Source: an uncultured Oscillospiraceae bacterium
GTDB lineage: Bacteria; Bacillota; Clostridia; Oscillospirales; Acutalibacteraceae
NCBI GenBank assembly: GCA_902478605.1
Contig: CABSLQ010000007.1
Location: forward strand, 1 to 62,817
DNA length: 62,817 bases
Direction of reading: 5' to 3'
In this document: piece after piece, positions 42,535 to 49,033 of the stretch
How the letters are laid out: every line of letters begins with the position of its first letter
How positions within the stretch are numbered: position 1 is the stretch's first letter
The notes under the pieces: generated by a model
Told to the model about the DNA's origin: nothing
Seen by the model: the letters and a program-made list of their open reading frames with translations, nothing else
The model's database searches: none
Translations under genes and position numbers: made by a program

Positions 42535-43185
42535 CTATCTGGAGAAAAGTTTATACGTGTTACCCGACTTTTCTCGAGTGATTTCAAGGTTTTTTTCAAA
42601 CGTATATAAAATACTCTGTATATGACTTTTTAAATCAGGGTCGAAGTGTTTATATAAATCTTTTTGTAAAACTCCTGGGTTCTCACGGATAAAAGATAGG
42701 ACAGTATAAGGATCGAAGTTTTGTTCTTTGAGATAAACCTCTTCATCCTTAAGATACTTTTCTGGGTGCTCTCTCATATCGGCCAGAATGTTGCTCCACC
42801 TTTGGTAGTGGCTCCATGTCACGCCGTTTTTTTCATGCATATTTATTTTGTTGAAATATTGCTGACCACCGGGATATTTCATACAGTATTCTCTGAAAGC
42901 AATAAGATTCGCGAGAGCCATTTCGGTGAGCTGCAGCTTCTCGGAAAATATATGCGTTTTTAATGAACGAAACCACGGCTCAAAAGCAGCATCGAGATAC
43001 TTATCTACAACGGCGGAGTGCTCAACATAGAATGCTATATCGGGAGGCGACGTTTTAGCGCCTATAATTTTAAAGCCAGAATCATCTGTAATAGAGGAAA
43101 CGTTTAGAAAAGAACCGGAACCCTTCTTGGTAACTGGCGAAATAGTGGATTTGACAGCGTTATATATGTCTTTTAGTATGGACAT
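42535..43185 (-). CDS. Unknown phage lysogeny-module protein with C-terminal winged-helix-like segment
   Basis: A 216-residue protein of no family I recognise. GGGAGG stands 8 bases before the ATG. It is visibly AT-richer than its neighbours. The first 30 residues are Ser/Lys-rich. The C-terminal third (SFIRENPGVLQKDLYKHF, then NLEITREKSGNTYKLFSR) has the helix-helix-wing look of a small DNA-binding domain such as those in phage and defence proteins. It sits between repressor and integrase, the usual site for accessory (moron) genes expressed in the lysogen. Superinfection exclusion or defence is possible but unproven. Confidence 0.7.
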   Translation of the reverse strand: MSILKDIYNAVKSTISPVTKKGSGSFLNVSSITDDSGFKIIGAKTSPPDIAFYVEHSAVVDKYLDAAFEPWFRSLKTHIFSEKLQLTEMALANLIAFREYCMKYPGGQQYFNKINMHEKNGVTWSHYQRWSNILADMREHPEKYLKDEEVYLKEQNFDPYTVLSFIRENPGVLQKDLYKHFDPDLKSHIQSILYTFEKNLEITREKSGNTYKLFSR

Positions 43186-43199
43186 GCATATAACCTCCC

Positions 43200-43823
43200 T
43201 TAAAATTTTGCCCTAAGCTCAACCACTTTGCCAACTATTTTTATGGGCAAGGATTCGATTTCCTCATTTGAATAAAATTTAGGCTCGTAGGCAGGATTGT
43301 TGGGAATCAGCATAATGCCTCCGGGCTCTTTTTTTATGCGCTTGACGGTGGCCTCGTCGCCGTTTACCAGCACAACCGCCACATCGCCGGAATCACAGCC
43401 ATCCTGCTTGCGAACTATTACGACATCTCCGTCTTTTATGCGTGGCTCCATGCTTTGTCCTTTAATCTGCAAGGCAAAATGTTCGCCGGAAGCTGCCGTC
43501 TTTGCGTCGATTTCCTCGTAATCGAGTATATCTTCGACCGCTTCAATGGGCGTGCCGGCGGCTACCTTGCCAAGCACAGGGATCCACTTACTGCCCGGCC
43601 TGGACGGAGCAGGCGGTCCGTCCGGAATGGAGTCGCGTCCGAGGAGATAATCGACCGATACGCCGAAAAAATCCGCAAGGCGCTGCATAGTGTCAAAATT
43701 CGGTTCACGCTTACCGGCCTCCCAACTTCCAACCGTGGATTGGGCAACCCCAAATTTGTCAGCAAAACTATATTGGGAGTAACCAGCTTGTTCTCTTAAT
43801 TCTTTCAGACGTATGCGAAACAT
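43200..43823 (-). CDS. Phage CI-like repressor with S24 peptidase domain
   Basis: A 207-residue repressor. It has an XRE HTH (residues 1-62: QYSFADKFGVAQSTVGSWEAG) and a LexA/CI-type self-cleavage domain with cleavage site Ala89-Gly90 (GKVAAGTPIE), nucleophile Ser124 (KGQSMEPRIKDGD) and Lys161 (DEATVKRI). It should keep the prophage silent and be inactivated by RecA after DNA damage. The start at 43823 was chosen from the spacing of GGAGG; an ATG two codons earlier is possible. Confidence 0.93.
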   Translation of the reverse strand: MFRIRLKELREQAGYSQYSFADKFGVAQSTVGSWEAGKREPNFDTMQRLADFFGVSVDYLLGRDSIPDGPPAPSRPGSKWIPVLGKVAAGTPIEAVEDILDYEEIDAKTAASGEHFALQIKGQSMEPRIKDGDVVIVRKQDGCDSGDVAVVLVNGDEATVKRIKKEPGGIMLIPNNPAYEPKFYSNEEIESLPIKIVGKVVELRAKF

Positions 43824-43842
43824 TATCATCACCTCCATTCTT

Positions 43843-43871
43843 ATATAATCACAAAATGCAATCACAATCAA
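43843..43871 (-). promoter_or_regulatory. Promoter of the repressor gene
   Basis: On the minus strand: TTGATT (43866-43871), 17 bases, then TTATAT (43843-43848), just upstream of the repressor ribosome site. Confidence 0.6.
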
Positions 43872-43900
43872 TATATAAATAAATTTTTCGAAAAATAATC

Positions 43901-43928
43901 GCTAAATGCGTTGACAAACGCGTTTAGC
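43901..43928. promoter_or_regulatory. Phage operator, inverted repeat
   Basis: GCTAAATGCG and CGCGTTTAGC form a 10-base inverted repeat (one mismatch) around the -35 box of the early promoter, the expected place for repressor and Cro binding. Confidence 0.7.
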
Positions 43929-43939
43929 ACTGATATAAT
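43911..43939 (+). promoter_or_regulatory. Early lytic promoter
   Basis: A perfect consensus: TTGACA, 17 bases, TATAAT. It drives the rightward early genes and is overlapped by the operator. Confidence 0.9.
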
Positions 43940-43972
43940 AATCGCGTAACGAGTTTACAGGGAGGTGATAAC

Positions 43973-44182
43973 TTGAGAACATGGCTTAAAGAACTCCGCA
44001 CAGCGGCGGGCTACTCTACTTATAAAGTGGCAGAACTGGCCGGCATATCCCAAAGCTATTACGCTTCCATCGAGGCGGGAATACGCGGGAACCCGCTGAA
44101 TGTGGACGTGGCCAAAAAAATAGCCGAAGCGCTGGGCTTCGACTGGACGAGGTTTTATGAGGACACCACCAAGACGGCGTGA
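43973..44182 (+). CDS. Cro-like helix-turn-helix protein
   Basis: A 69-residue XRE-family DNA-binding protein (TYKVAELAGISQSYYASIEAG is the HTH, positions about 16-36; it is given here without the flanks). It uses a TTG start with GGGAGGTG 8 bases upstream. As the first gene of the rightward transcript opposite the repressor it is the natural Cro counterpart. Confidence 0.85.
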   Translation: MRTWLKELRTAAGYSTYKVAELAGISQSYYASIEAGIRGNPLNVDVAKKIAEALGFDWTRFYEDTTKTA

Positions 44183-44199
44183 AAGATGTTCACACAAGG
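44177..44199 (+). repeat. Direct repeat copy 1: hairpin plus ribosome site
   Basis: A 23-base sequence identical to 44920-44942. It contains GTGAA-AGATG-TTCAC (a 5-bp hairpin with 5-base loop) followed by CACAAGG, which with the next bases forms a Shine-Dalgarno. Confidence 0.85.
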
Positions 44200-44216
44200 G
44201 GGTTGGAAGAAACAGG

Positions 44217-44357
44217 ATGGGCATTTCTCATAACTATAACCACTTTACAGGTAAGCGAAAACCACACGGCCAACAGTCGAAGAAAAAGAAACGGAAGCCA
44301 AAAAAGCAGCACATTAACCGATATCTGCACAAGAAAGGCCTGCTTCGATCGGGCTGA
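44217..44357 (+). CDS. Small basic phage protein (46 codons)
   Basis: The product is strongly basic, with a KKKKRKPKK run in the middle and His/Tyr at the start. GGAAG lies 7 bases before the ATG, downstream of repeat copy 1. A frame from 44179 overlaps it but looks less protein-like. No family was recognised; such basic peptides may bind nucleic acid. Confidence 0.45.
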   Translation: MGISHNYNHFTGKRKPHGQQSKKKKRKPKKQHINRYLHKKGLLRSG

Positions 44358-44400
44358 GGACAATCCATCACAACATATATTGAGGTAGGAGGTGATATCT

Positions 44401-44628
44401 GTGACCAACGAAGAATTGCGTGTCGTTCATGTGCCGGAGGGGTGCCATCTGGTGAGGGTTTGCGACTGGCTAGACGAGGGCGGCCCCATCGTCAAGGTGT
44501 ACGAGCGCAACAAGACCCCAGAAGAAGCTGCACGTGTGCGGGCGTCCATCCAACGCGTTGTGGACGATATATACACCCGCATCTGCATGCGCCGCGCCGC
44601 CGAGATGGCAGCTGCGGAAGAAAAATAA
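44401..44628 (+). CDS. Phage hypothetical protein (75 residues)
   Basis: GTG start with AGGAGG 8 bases upstream. The sequence has a beta-rich first half (LRVVHVPEGCHLVRVCDWL) and a helical second half. No family is recognised. It is part of the early operon, unknown role. Confidence 0.65.
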   Translation: MTNEELRVVHVPEGCHLVRVCDWLDEGGPIVKVYERNKTPEEAARVRASIQRVVDDIYTRICMRRAAEMAAAEEK

Positions 44629-44690
44629 AAGGCAGGAACGGGGCGGCGAGCTGCCCCGCATTATTCAAAAGTTGGACAAGCTGGAGGTAG

Positions 44691-44891
44691 ATGAACGTGA
44701 CCGTATTTGAAATCAGGCAAAAGATACCGTCGGGCTGTACTATTTGGCTGCAAACGGAAACCGGCGAATACATAGAGGCAAACGAGGCCGCATGCTTGAG
44801 CCATAATCACGACGACAGGGCGGTCGAATCCATGTATCCGGAATATTACAACTCGCTTTGCTGCACAGGTATAACCGTTGTTATCCAGTAG
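44691..44891 (+). CDS. Phage hypothetical protein (66 residues)
   Basis: The ATG follows TGGAGGTAG. The product starts MNVTVFEIRQKIPSGCTIWL and has several Cys and acidic residues. Not recognised. Confidence 0.6.
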   Translation: MNVTVFEIRQKIPSGCTIWLQTETGEYIEANEAACLSHNHDDRAVESMYPEYYNSLCCTGITVVIQ

Positions 44892-44919
44892 ATGGCAAAT
44901 GCATTCCCATAAGCTGGGC

Positions 44920-44942
44920 GCGTGAAAGATGTTCACACAAGG
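44920..44942 (+). repeat. Direct repeat copy 2: hairpin plus ribosome site
   Basis: Identical over 23 bases to 44177-44199, and again placed directly before a ribosome site, here AAGGAGG of the membrane protein at 44953. Confidence 0.85.
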
Positions 44943-44952
44943 AGGCAAAAAC

Positions 44953-45129
44953 GTGGGAGCAATTATAACAAGCTGGCTGAACGTTATTATAGCATGCCTG
45001 GCTGCGGCGGCAATTGGCGTATACATCATCGTGAAAATATTGCAGCCAGAACTGCCGGAGCAGTTCGGTGCTTGGCTCAAGCGAGCAAAAAAGAGGGCCG
45101 CAGCCAAGAAAGGACGCGATGTAAAGTGA
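44953..45129 (+). CDS. Small single-pass membrane protein (58 residues)
   Basis: GTG start, with AAGGAGG 7 bases upstream. An N-terminal helix of about 23 hydrophobic residues (SWLNVIIACLAAAAIGVYII) is followed by a Lys/Arg/Ala-rich cytoplasmic tail (KRAKKRAAAKKGR), so the C-terminus should stay inside. Function unknown. Confidence 0.65.
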   Translation: MGAIITSWLNVIIACLAAAAIGVYIIVKILQPELPEQFGAWLKRAKKRAAAKKGRDVK

Positions 45130-45380
45130 TGGAAACCTTGTATAAATACCGAGGCTTTGCGCTGGTTACGGACTGGAACACGTTTCGCATTATAGACGAC
45201 GGAAGGATTCACCTGGAGACAAACAACTATCAGGAGGCCGTGGTGATATATTTCGAGGATCTGCAGACGCAGGCGCTTAAAGCCGTTAAAGCAAAATATC
45301 TGCAAAAACAACAGGAGGCCAAAAGGTATGCCATATCCGAGTATGTGGGCGCCGTCGCCCAAGAATCCATATTTGACTAA
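45129..45380 (+). CDS. Phage hypothetical protein (83 residues)
   Basis: The ATG overlaps the previous stop (TGATG), indicating coupling. The first half looks beta-rich (YKYRGFALVTDWNTFRII) and the second a long helix (EDLQTQALKAVKAKYLQKQQ). No family recognised. Confidence 0.6.
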   Translation: METLYKYRGFALVTDWNTFRIIDDGRIHLETNNYQEAVVIYFEDLQTQALKAVKAKYLQKQQEAKRYAISEYVGAVAQESIFD

Positions 45381-45606
45381 TTTCGCACACCCAGTTGTGC
45401 AGGAGGAATATAGAAGCTTTTGCGGGGTCAACGGCTTATCGGCTGCATACCCGCTAAGCGATGCCGAGAGGATGATGTTTGACGTCTCGCTCGTGGATAA
45501 ATATGGTATCGACAGCACGATGCCGGAATATGTCCGGTTTCGATATGCCGAATATACGAGGTTTCGGCAGACAAAAAAAGAGGCTGTCCCCACCGTGCAA
45601 AAGTAG
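45328..45606 (+). CDS. Phage hypothetical protein (92 residues)
   Basis: The ATG follows CAGGAGG and overlaps the preceding gene in another frame by 53 bases. The product is rich in Tyr, Phe and Arg in its second half (PEYVRFRYAEYTRFRQTKK). No family recognised. Confidence 0.6.
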   Translation: MPYPSMWAPSPKNPYLTNFAHPVVQEEYRSFCGVNGLSAAYPLSDAERMMFDVSLVDKYGIDSTMPEYVRFRYAEYTRFRQTKKEAVPTVQK

Positions 45607-45613
45607 GACAGCC
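45582..45613 (+). other. Hairpin at the end of the 92-residue gene
   Basis: GGCTGTCC pairs with GGACAGCC over a 16-base loop that includes the stop codon. There is no T run. The 158 bases from here to the next gene hold nothing else recognised. Confidence 0.5.
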
Positions 45614-45771
45614 ACCACATAAGCCAGAGCACAGCCGCAGGGGTTATGCCTGTACCCAAAGTATAGCATTTCCCAGGCGGTTTTGTCAACTCCGGTGCCC
45701 GCGAAAATGGAGGTTTGGCGGGCTTTTACAGCTCGATCAGGGTATTATCTTACCGACGCAGGAGGGGGAAA

Positions 45772-46494
45772 ATGCCGTACATAAAAAAGACGATACAGGC
45801 GGGGAAAACCATAGAGGTGCGCAAGTATTATTCAACCAGGTTCGGCGTGACGGGTGTAAAACGCGCGCCAAAATTCCGCCCGACGCCGGAAGAGCAAAGG
45901 CGGGTGAACGAGAGACAGGCGGCCGATACGCTGACATGGAGGCTAAACGAGAATTTTGGTTTTGGCGATATCCATCTTGTTTTGTCTTATGCGGGACCAG
46001 CGCCATCCAGAGAGGAAGCACGGCACCGCCTGGAAAAATTCATCCGTGCCGCCCGGCGATACTTCCGGCAGCAGGGAAAGGAAATGCGGTACATCGCCGT
46101 GACGGAATATAAAAACAGGCGCATACACCACCACCTTGTGATGGAAAACGTGCCGATAAAAGACCTGTATACCATGTGGCCGCACGGCAGGCCAAAGGTA
46201 TTTCCGCTGGATGATTCGGGAGATTACAGGGAACTGGCCGAGTATCTGATAAAAGAGACGGCCAAGACGTTTGCGGAGGAAGGCAGCCCATACAAAAAGC
46301 GTTGGAACCAGAGCAAAAACCTTAGGGCGCCGAAGATAAAGACGGAAGTGGTAAGTGCCAACGCATGGAGCCGGCAGCCCCGCGCAAAAAAAGGATATTA
46401 CATTCCGCCGGACACTATCCGCGAAGGGGTGCACAAAGAAAATGGGTTTCCGTACCAGTATTACACGATGATAGAGATAGACAGGAGGTGTTGA
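45772..46494 (+). CDS. Rolling-circle replication-type HUH protein (ORF2/G2P-like)
   Basis: A 240-residue protein with the HUH endonuclease layout: a metal-binding His cluster IHHHLVM (residues 118-124) preceded by EMRYIAVTEYKNRR, and a candidate catalytic tyrosine Tyr158 in LAEYLIKETAKTF. The C-terminal part (KGYYIPPDTIREG...GFPYQYYTMIEI) matches my memory of the Rep family found in clostridial phages and plasmids. It would nick one DNA strand through a tyrosine. No other replication initiator or helicase loader is visible in this prophage part. Confidence 0.8.
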   Translation: MPYIKKTIQAGKTIEVRKYYSTRFGVTGVKRAPKFRPTPEEQRRVNERQAADTLTWRLNENFGFGDIHLVLSYAGPAPSREEARHRLEKFIRAARRYFRQQGKEMRYIAVTEYKNRRIHHHLVMENVPIKDLYTMWPHGRPKVFPLDDSGDYRELAEYLIKETAKTFAEEGSPYKKRWNQSKNLRAPKIKTEVVSANAWSRQPRAKKGYYIPPDTIREGVHKENGFPYQYYTMIEIDRRC

Positions 46495-46495
46495 C

Positions 46496-46708
46496 ATGCA
46501 GTTGACCGAAAAAGAGCAGGCGGTTGCGCAGGCAGCGGCAAAGCTGGGAACGCCGGCGCACGCGACGCTGGAGCAGATGGCCATTCTCGCAAGAGAGGCC
46601 GGCATGACTTACGGCAAGGTAGCGTCTCTATGGGAGCGCGCCGAGGTAAGGGCAGAGGCGGCGAACATAAGGCGGAGAGCGGGAAAGAAGGTCTCAAAAT
46701 CATGCTAA
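46496..46708 (+). CDS. Phage hypothetical protein (70 residues)
   Basis: The ATG follows AGGAGGTG and lies 1 base after the Rep stop. The sequence is helical and Ala-rich with a possible HTH-like centre (ATLEQMAILAREAGMTYGKV). Unknown function. Confidence 0.6.
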   Translation: MQLTEKEQAVAQAAAKLGTPAHATLEQMAILAREAGMTYGKVASLWERAEVRAEAANIRRRAGKKVSKSC

Positions 46709-46863
46709 AGATGTTTGCGCTGTGCCTTGAGGGAAAGGCGGGAGAAGCGGCAGACAGGCTTCCGGAGCAGTGCCCGTCCTGCGGGTACATCGAAGAGCGG
46801 GACTGGAAGCAGGACGACGGGTTTTGTCCGAACTGCGGGGAAAGGATGGATGGGGATGGATAA
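46702..46863 (+). CDS. Small zinc-ribbon phage protein (53 residues)
   Basis: It carries two C-x2-C pairs, CPSCGY and CPNCGERM, forming a typical zinc ribbon, and overlaps the genes on both sides. GAAGG lies 10 bases before the ATG. Such proteins are frequent among clostridial phage early genes; role unknown. Confidence 0.65.
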   Translation: MLKMFALCLEGKAGEAADRLPEQCPSCGYIEERDWKQDDGFCPNCGERMDGDG

Positions 46864-47455
46864 CAAGGATAAAATCATACTGGACCTGTGCGGCGGAACC
46901 GGCAGCTGGTCGCGGCCGTACAAAGAGGCTGGTTATGATGTACGGCTTGTAACACTTCCAGAGTATGATGTGCGTACATATCAGCCGCCGGAAAATGTGT
47001 ATGGTATACTGGCAGCTCCGCCGTGCACAGAGTTCAGCGTTGCAAAGGGAAATCGTCCAAGAGACTTTGCGGGAGCCATGGAGATCGTGGAAGCCTGCCT
47101 GCGGATCATCTGGCATTGCCGGTTAAACGGTGATTTGAGATTTTGGGCTCTTGAAAACCCGGTTGGATTTCTTAGGCAGTTTTTGGGGATACCGTCGTAT
47201 CAATTCGAGCACTGGGAATTTGGCGATCCGCAAATCAAACACACCGATTTGTGGGGATATTTCAAGCCGCCGCACAAGAAAGTGGGGAGTAAGCCGTGCG
47301 GTCTAACCACACAATACAAGAGCCGAAGCAACGGGCGCGGCTGGTCAAAGCCAAGCTGCCCGCCCGAATATGCGCATCTTGGGCTAGACCGTGCGGCAAT
47401 ACGCGCGATTACACCACCGGGGTTTGCGCAGGCGTTTTTCAAAGCGAACAGATAG
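46856..47455 (+). CDS. Phage cytosine-methyltransferase-like protein
   Basis: A 199-residue Rossmann methyltransferase. Motif I is ILDLCGGTGSWSRPYKEAGYD (residues 8-28), motif IV is APPCTEFS (54-61) with the Pro-Cys expected of cytosine-5 enzymes, and FWALENPVGFLRQF resembles motif VI (ENV). It is much shorter than a full restriction-type C5 methyltransferase and lacks an obvious target-recognition domain. It may protect phage DNA or mark it for packaging; no paired nuclease is seen. Confidence 0.72.
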   Translation: MDNKDKIILDLCGGTGSWSRPYKEAGYDVRLVTLPEYDVRTYQPPENVYGILAAPPCTEFSVAKGNRPRDFAGAMEIVEACLRIIWHCRLNGDLRFWALENPVGFLRQFLGIPSYQFEHWEFGDPQIKHTDLWGYFKPPHKKVGSKPCGLTTQYKSRSNGRGWSKPSCPPEYAHLGLDRAAIRAITPPGFAQAFFKANR

Positions 47456-47467
47456 GAGGAAAACTAA

Positions 47468-47716
47468 ATGACTGATTACATTGATAGGGAAGCATTTTTG
47501 GCTTTTTTGAAAAGCAAAGAATATTCGATGGCAACTGTTAAAACAATACGTGAATATCCCGCCGCCGATGTGGCTCCTGTGGTCAGATGTGATGATTGCT
47601 GTCGCCGTTATGAAAATGACAACGGAGAATATGTTTGCGGCATGTCAGATGTTCCTTGCGGGGATGATGATTTTTGCAGCTACGGAGAACGGAAGGACGA
47701 GGAGGAGGCCACGTGA
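47468..47716 (+). CDS. Cys-rich phage protein (82 residues)
   Basis: The ATG follows TAGGAGG. The product starts MTDYIDREAFLAFLKSK, a beginning common in clostridial phage small proteins, and ends with a Cys cluster (CDDCCRRYE, CGMSDVPCGDDDFCSYGER) likely to bind zinc. Function unknown. Confidence 0.7.
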   Translation: MTDYIDREAFLAFLKSKEYSMATVKTIREYPAADVAPVVRCDDCCRRYENDNGEYVCGMSDVPCGDDDFCSYGERKDEEEAT

Positions 47717-47826
47717 GCATTACCATATCGGCCGGCCTAGGCGTCGTGTACCTGCTGCTGGCAGCGAGCCTCGGGGCCTGCGTGGGGTATTTCCTCGGCT
47801 GCTGCATGGGACAAGGAAGGAGATAA
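47713..47826 (+). CDS. Tiny membrane protein A (37 residues)
   Basis: The GTG overlaps the previous stop (GTGA). Nearly the whole product is one hydrophobic helix rich in Gly and Cys (VYLLLAASLGACVGYFLGCC) with a basic end GQGRR. Confidence 0.55.
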   Translation: MSITISAGLGVVYLLLAASLGACVGYFLGCCMGQGRR

Positions 47827-47830
47827 AACG

Positions 47831-47944
47831 ATGGTCGACGTGCTAATAGACAGCCTGTGCCTGCTTGGCAGCGTGGTATGTATTGCATTAAGCATTGGGG
47901 TGGTGGCTGGCGTGATCAACAGTTTTCGGAAACCGAGGAAGTGA
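47831..47944 (+). CDS. Tiny membrane protein B (37 residues)
   Basis: It starts 4 bases after protein A, also 37 residues, also one hydrophobic helix (LLGSVVCIALSIGVVAGVI) ending in basic NSFRKPRK. The matched size and topology suggest they act as a pair. Confidence 0.55.
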   Translation: MVDVLIDSLCLLGSVVCIALSIGVVAGVINSFRKPRK

Positions 47945-47952
47945 GGGCGAAT

Positions 47953-48366
47953 ATGCCGAACAAGCGCGACCTGAGACTGGATAAGTACGATATAGGGGTA
48001 TATGCCTACCGGGAACTAAATAATTTTTGCAAACAGTACAGGGAGAAAAAACGTCGGCTGCAGGAGCTGGAATACCCATACACAAGCCCGCAATTGTCCG
48101 GAATGCCGGGAGCGGGCAAAAAAGCCGACAAAACAGCAAGAAATGCCGAGCGGGCGGCCATCCTGTCGCAGGATTTGGAAATGATAGAGCAGGCTGCGAT
48201 GGAGGCGGCGCCGGAAGAGCATGAGCTTTTTCTGCTGGCTATGACAGAGGACGTCACGTGGACGTATATGCGCATGCTCAAGAATATGCGGATGGGGCAA
48301 AATACATTCAACGAGCGGCGCCGCCTATTTTATTATCTGCTTGCAAAGAAGAGGGGGATAATATGA
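47953..48366 (+). CDS. Phage protein of late-regulator-like type (137 residues)
   Basis: The product is helical and highly charged: LDKYDIGVYAYRELNNFCKQ at the start, and TWTYMRMLKNMRMGQNTF at the end, where a sigma-like or ArpU-like HTH may lie. Proteins of this form commonly stand just before the terminase genes in Firmicutes phages and may activate late transcription (inference). Confidence 0.65.
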   Translation: MPNKRDLRLDKYDIGVYAYRELNNFCKQYREKKRRLQELEYPYTSPQLSGMPGAGKKADKTARNAERAAILSQDLEMIEQAAMEAAPEEHELFLLAMTEDVTWTYMRMLKNMRMGQNTFNERRRLFYYLLAKKRGII

Positions 48367-48539
48367 AAGAGGATTGCTTTGCTTTTGACGGAAGGATTTG
48401 CAGAGCGCTGGTGCACGCGAATTGCGGGGACTGCGTGTTTTACAAGACCAGGGAGCAGGCAGAGGCGGACAGAGAGCGGGCAGCCGAGCGCCTGGAAAGC
48501 CTCAAAACAAATATTTTCAAGGGTGAACATAGGACATAA
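48363..48539 (+). CDS. Cys-containing phage protein (58 residues)
   Basis: The ATG overlaps the previous stop (ATATGA). Cysteines in DCFAFDGRICRAL and CGDCVFYKT suggest metal binding, followed by an acidic/basic helix. A small family frequent in clostridial phages; function unknown. Confidence 0.65.
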   Translation: MKEDCFAFDGRICRALVHANCGDCVFYKTREQAEADRERAAERLESLKTNIFKGEHRT

Positions 48540-48562
48540 AAACGTGATATATTGGAGGAAAT

Positions 48563-48599
48563 AAAAGAGCGTCCTCGGGGAACCGGTGGCGCTCTTTTT
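48563..48599 (+). terminator. Terminator of the phage early region
   Basis: AAAAGAGCG pairs with CGCTCTTTT, followed by TG. It separates the early genes from the packaging genes. Confidence 0.78.
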
Positions 48600-48661
48600 G
48601 CGTCCATCCGGGATCAGGTTGGGGGGAAACAGCGAGCGGGAAAAGGAGTGGAAAGGCAGCC

Positions 48662-49033
48662 ATGACGGCGCGGCAGATACGCTTTGTAGAGGAATATATC
48701 TTACTCAAGGGCAGGAATCAGACAGAAGCCGCCATCCGGGCGGGATATAGTCCCAAAACGGCCTATTCCATCGCCAGCGAAAACATGAAGAAACCTGAAA
48801 TCCGAGAGTACCTCGAAAAGCGAAAAAAGGAACTCGAAGAAGAGCTGAGGCAGGCAATGTTTTTCGACGCCGTGGAAGCGCGGGCGGTTATGGAAAAGAT
48901 TATGAGCGACCCGTCAGCGCAGGATAAGGACAAGCTGACGGCAGCGCGCGATTTTCTGGATCGCGCAGGGTTCGGGCCGGTGCAGCGGCAGGAAATCAGC
49001 TTCACAGAAAGCGCGTGGTTCAAGGATGGCTAA
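48662..49033 (+). CDS. Terminase small subunit
   Basis: A 123-residue DNA-binding packaging protein of the Terminase_2 family: TARQIRFVEEYILLKGRNQT, AAIRAGYSPKTAYSIASE (HTH), then MKKPEIREYLEKRKKEL and a C-terminal coiled coil. It recognises the phage packaging site and recruits the large subunit, with which it overlaps by 8 bases. Confidence 0.92.
   Translation: MTARQIRFVEEYILLKGRNQTEAAIRAGYSPKTAYSIASENMKKPEIREYLEKRKKELEEELRQAMFFDAVEARAVMEKIMSDPSAQDKDKLTAARDFLDRAGFGPVQRQEISFTESAWFKDG

Noticed and set aside
44179..44388. Frame of 69 codons overlapping the small basic phage protein
   Set aside because: Its ATG/TTG region lies inside the repeat hairpin with no ribosome site in front, and the sequence is Ser/Thr-rich and unstructured; the frame from 44217 is the better candidate.
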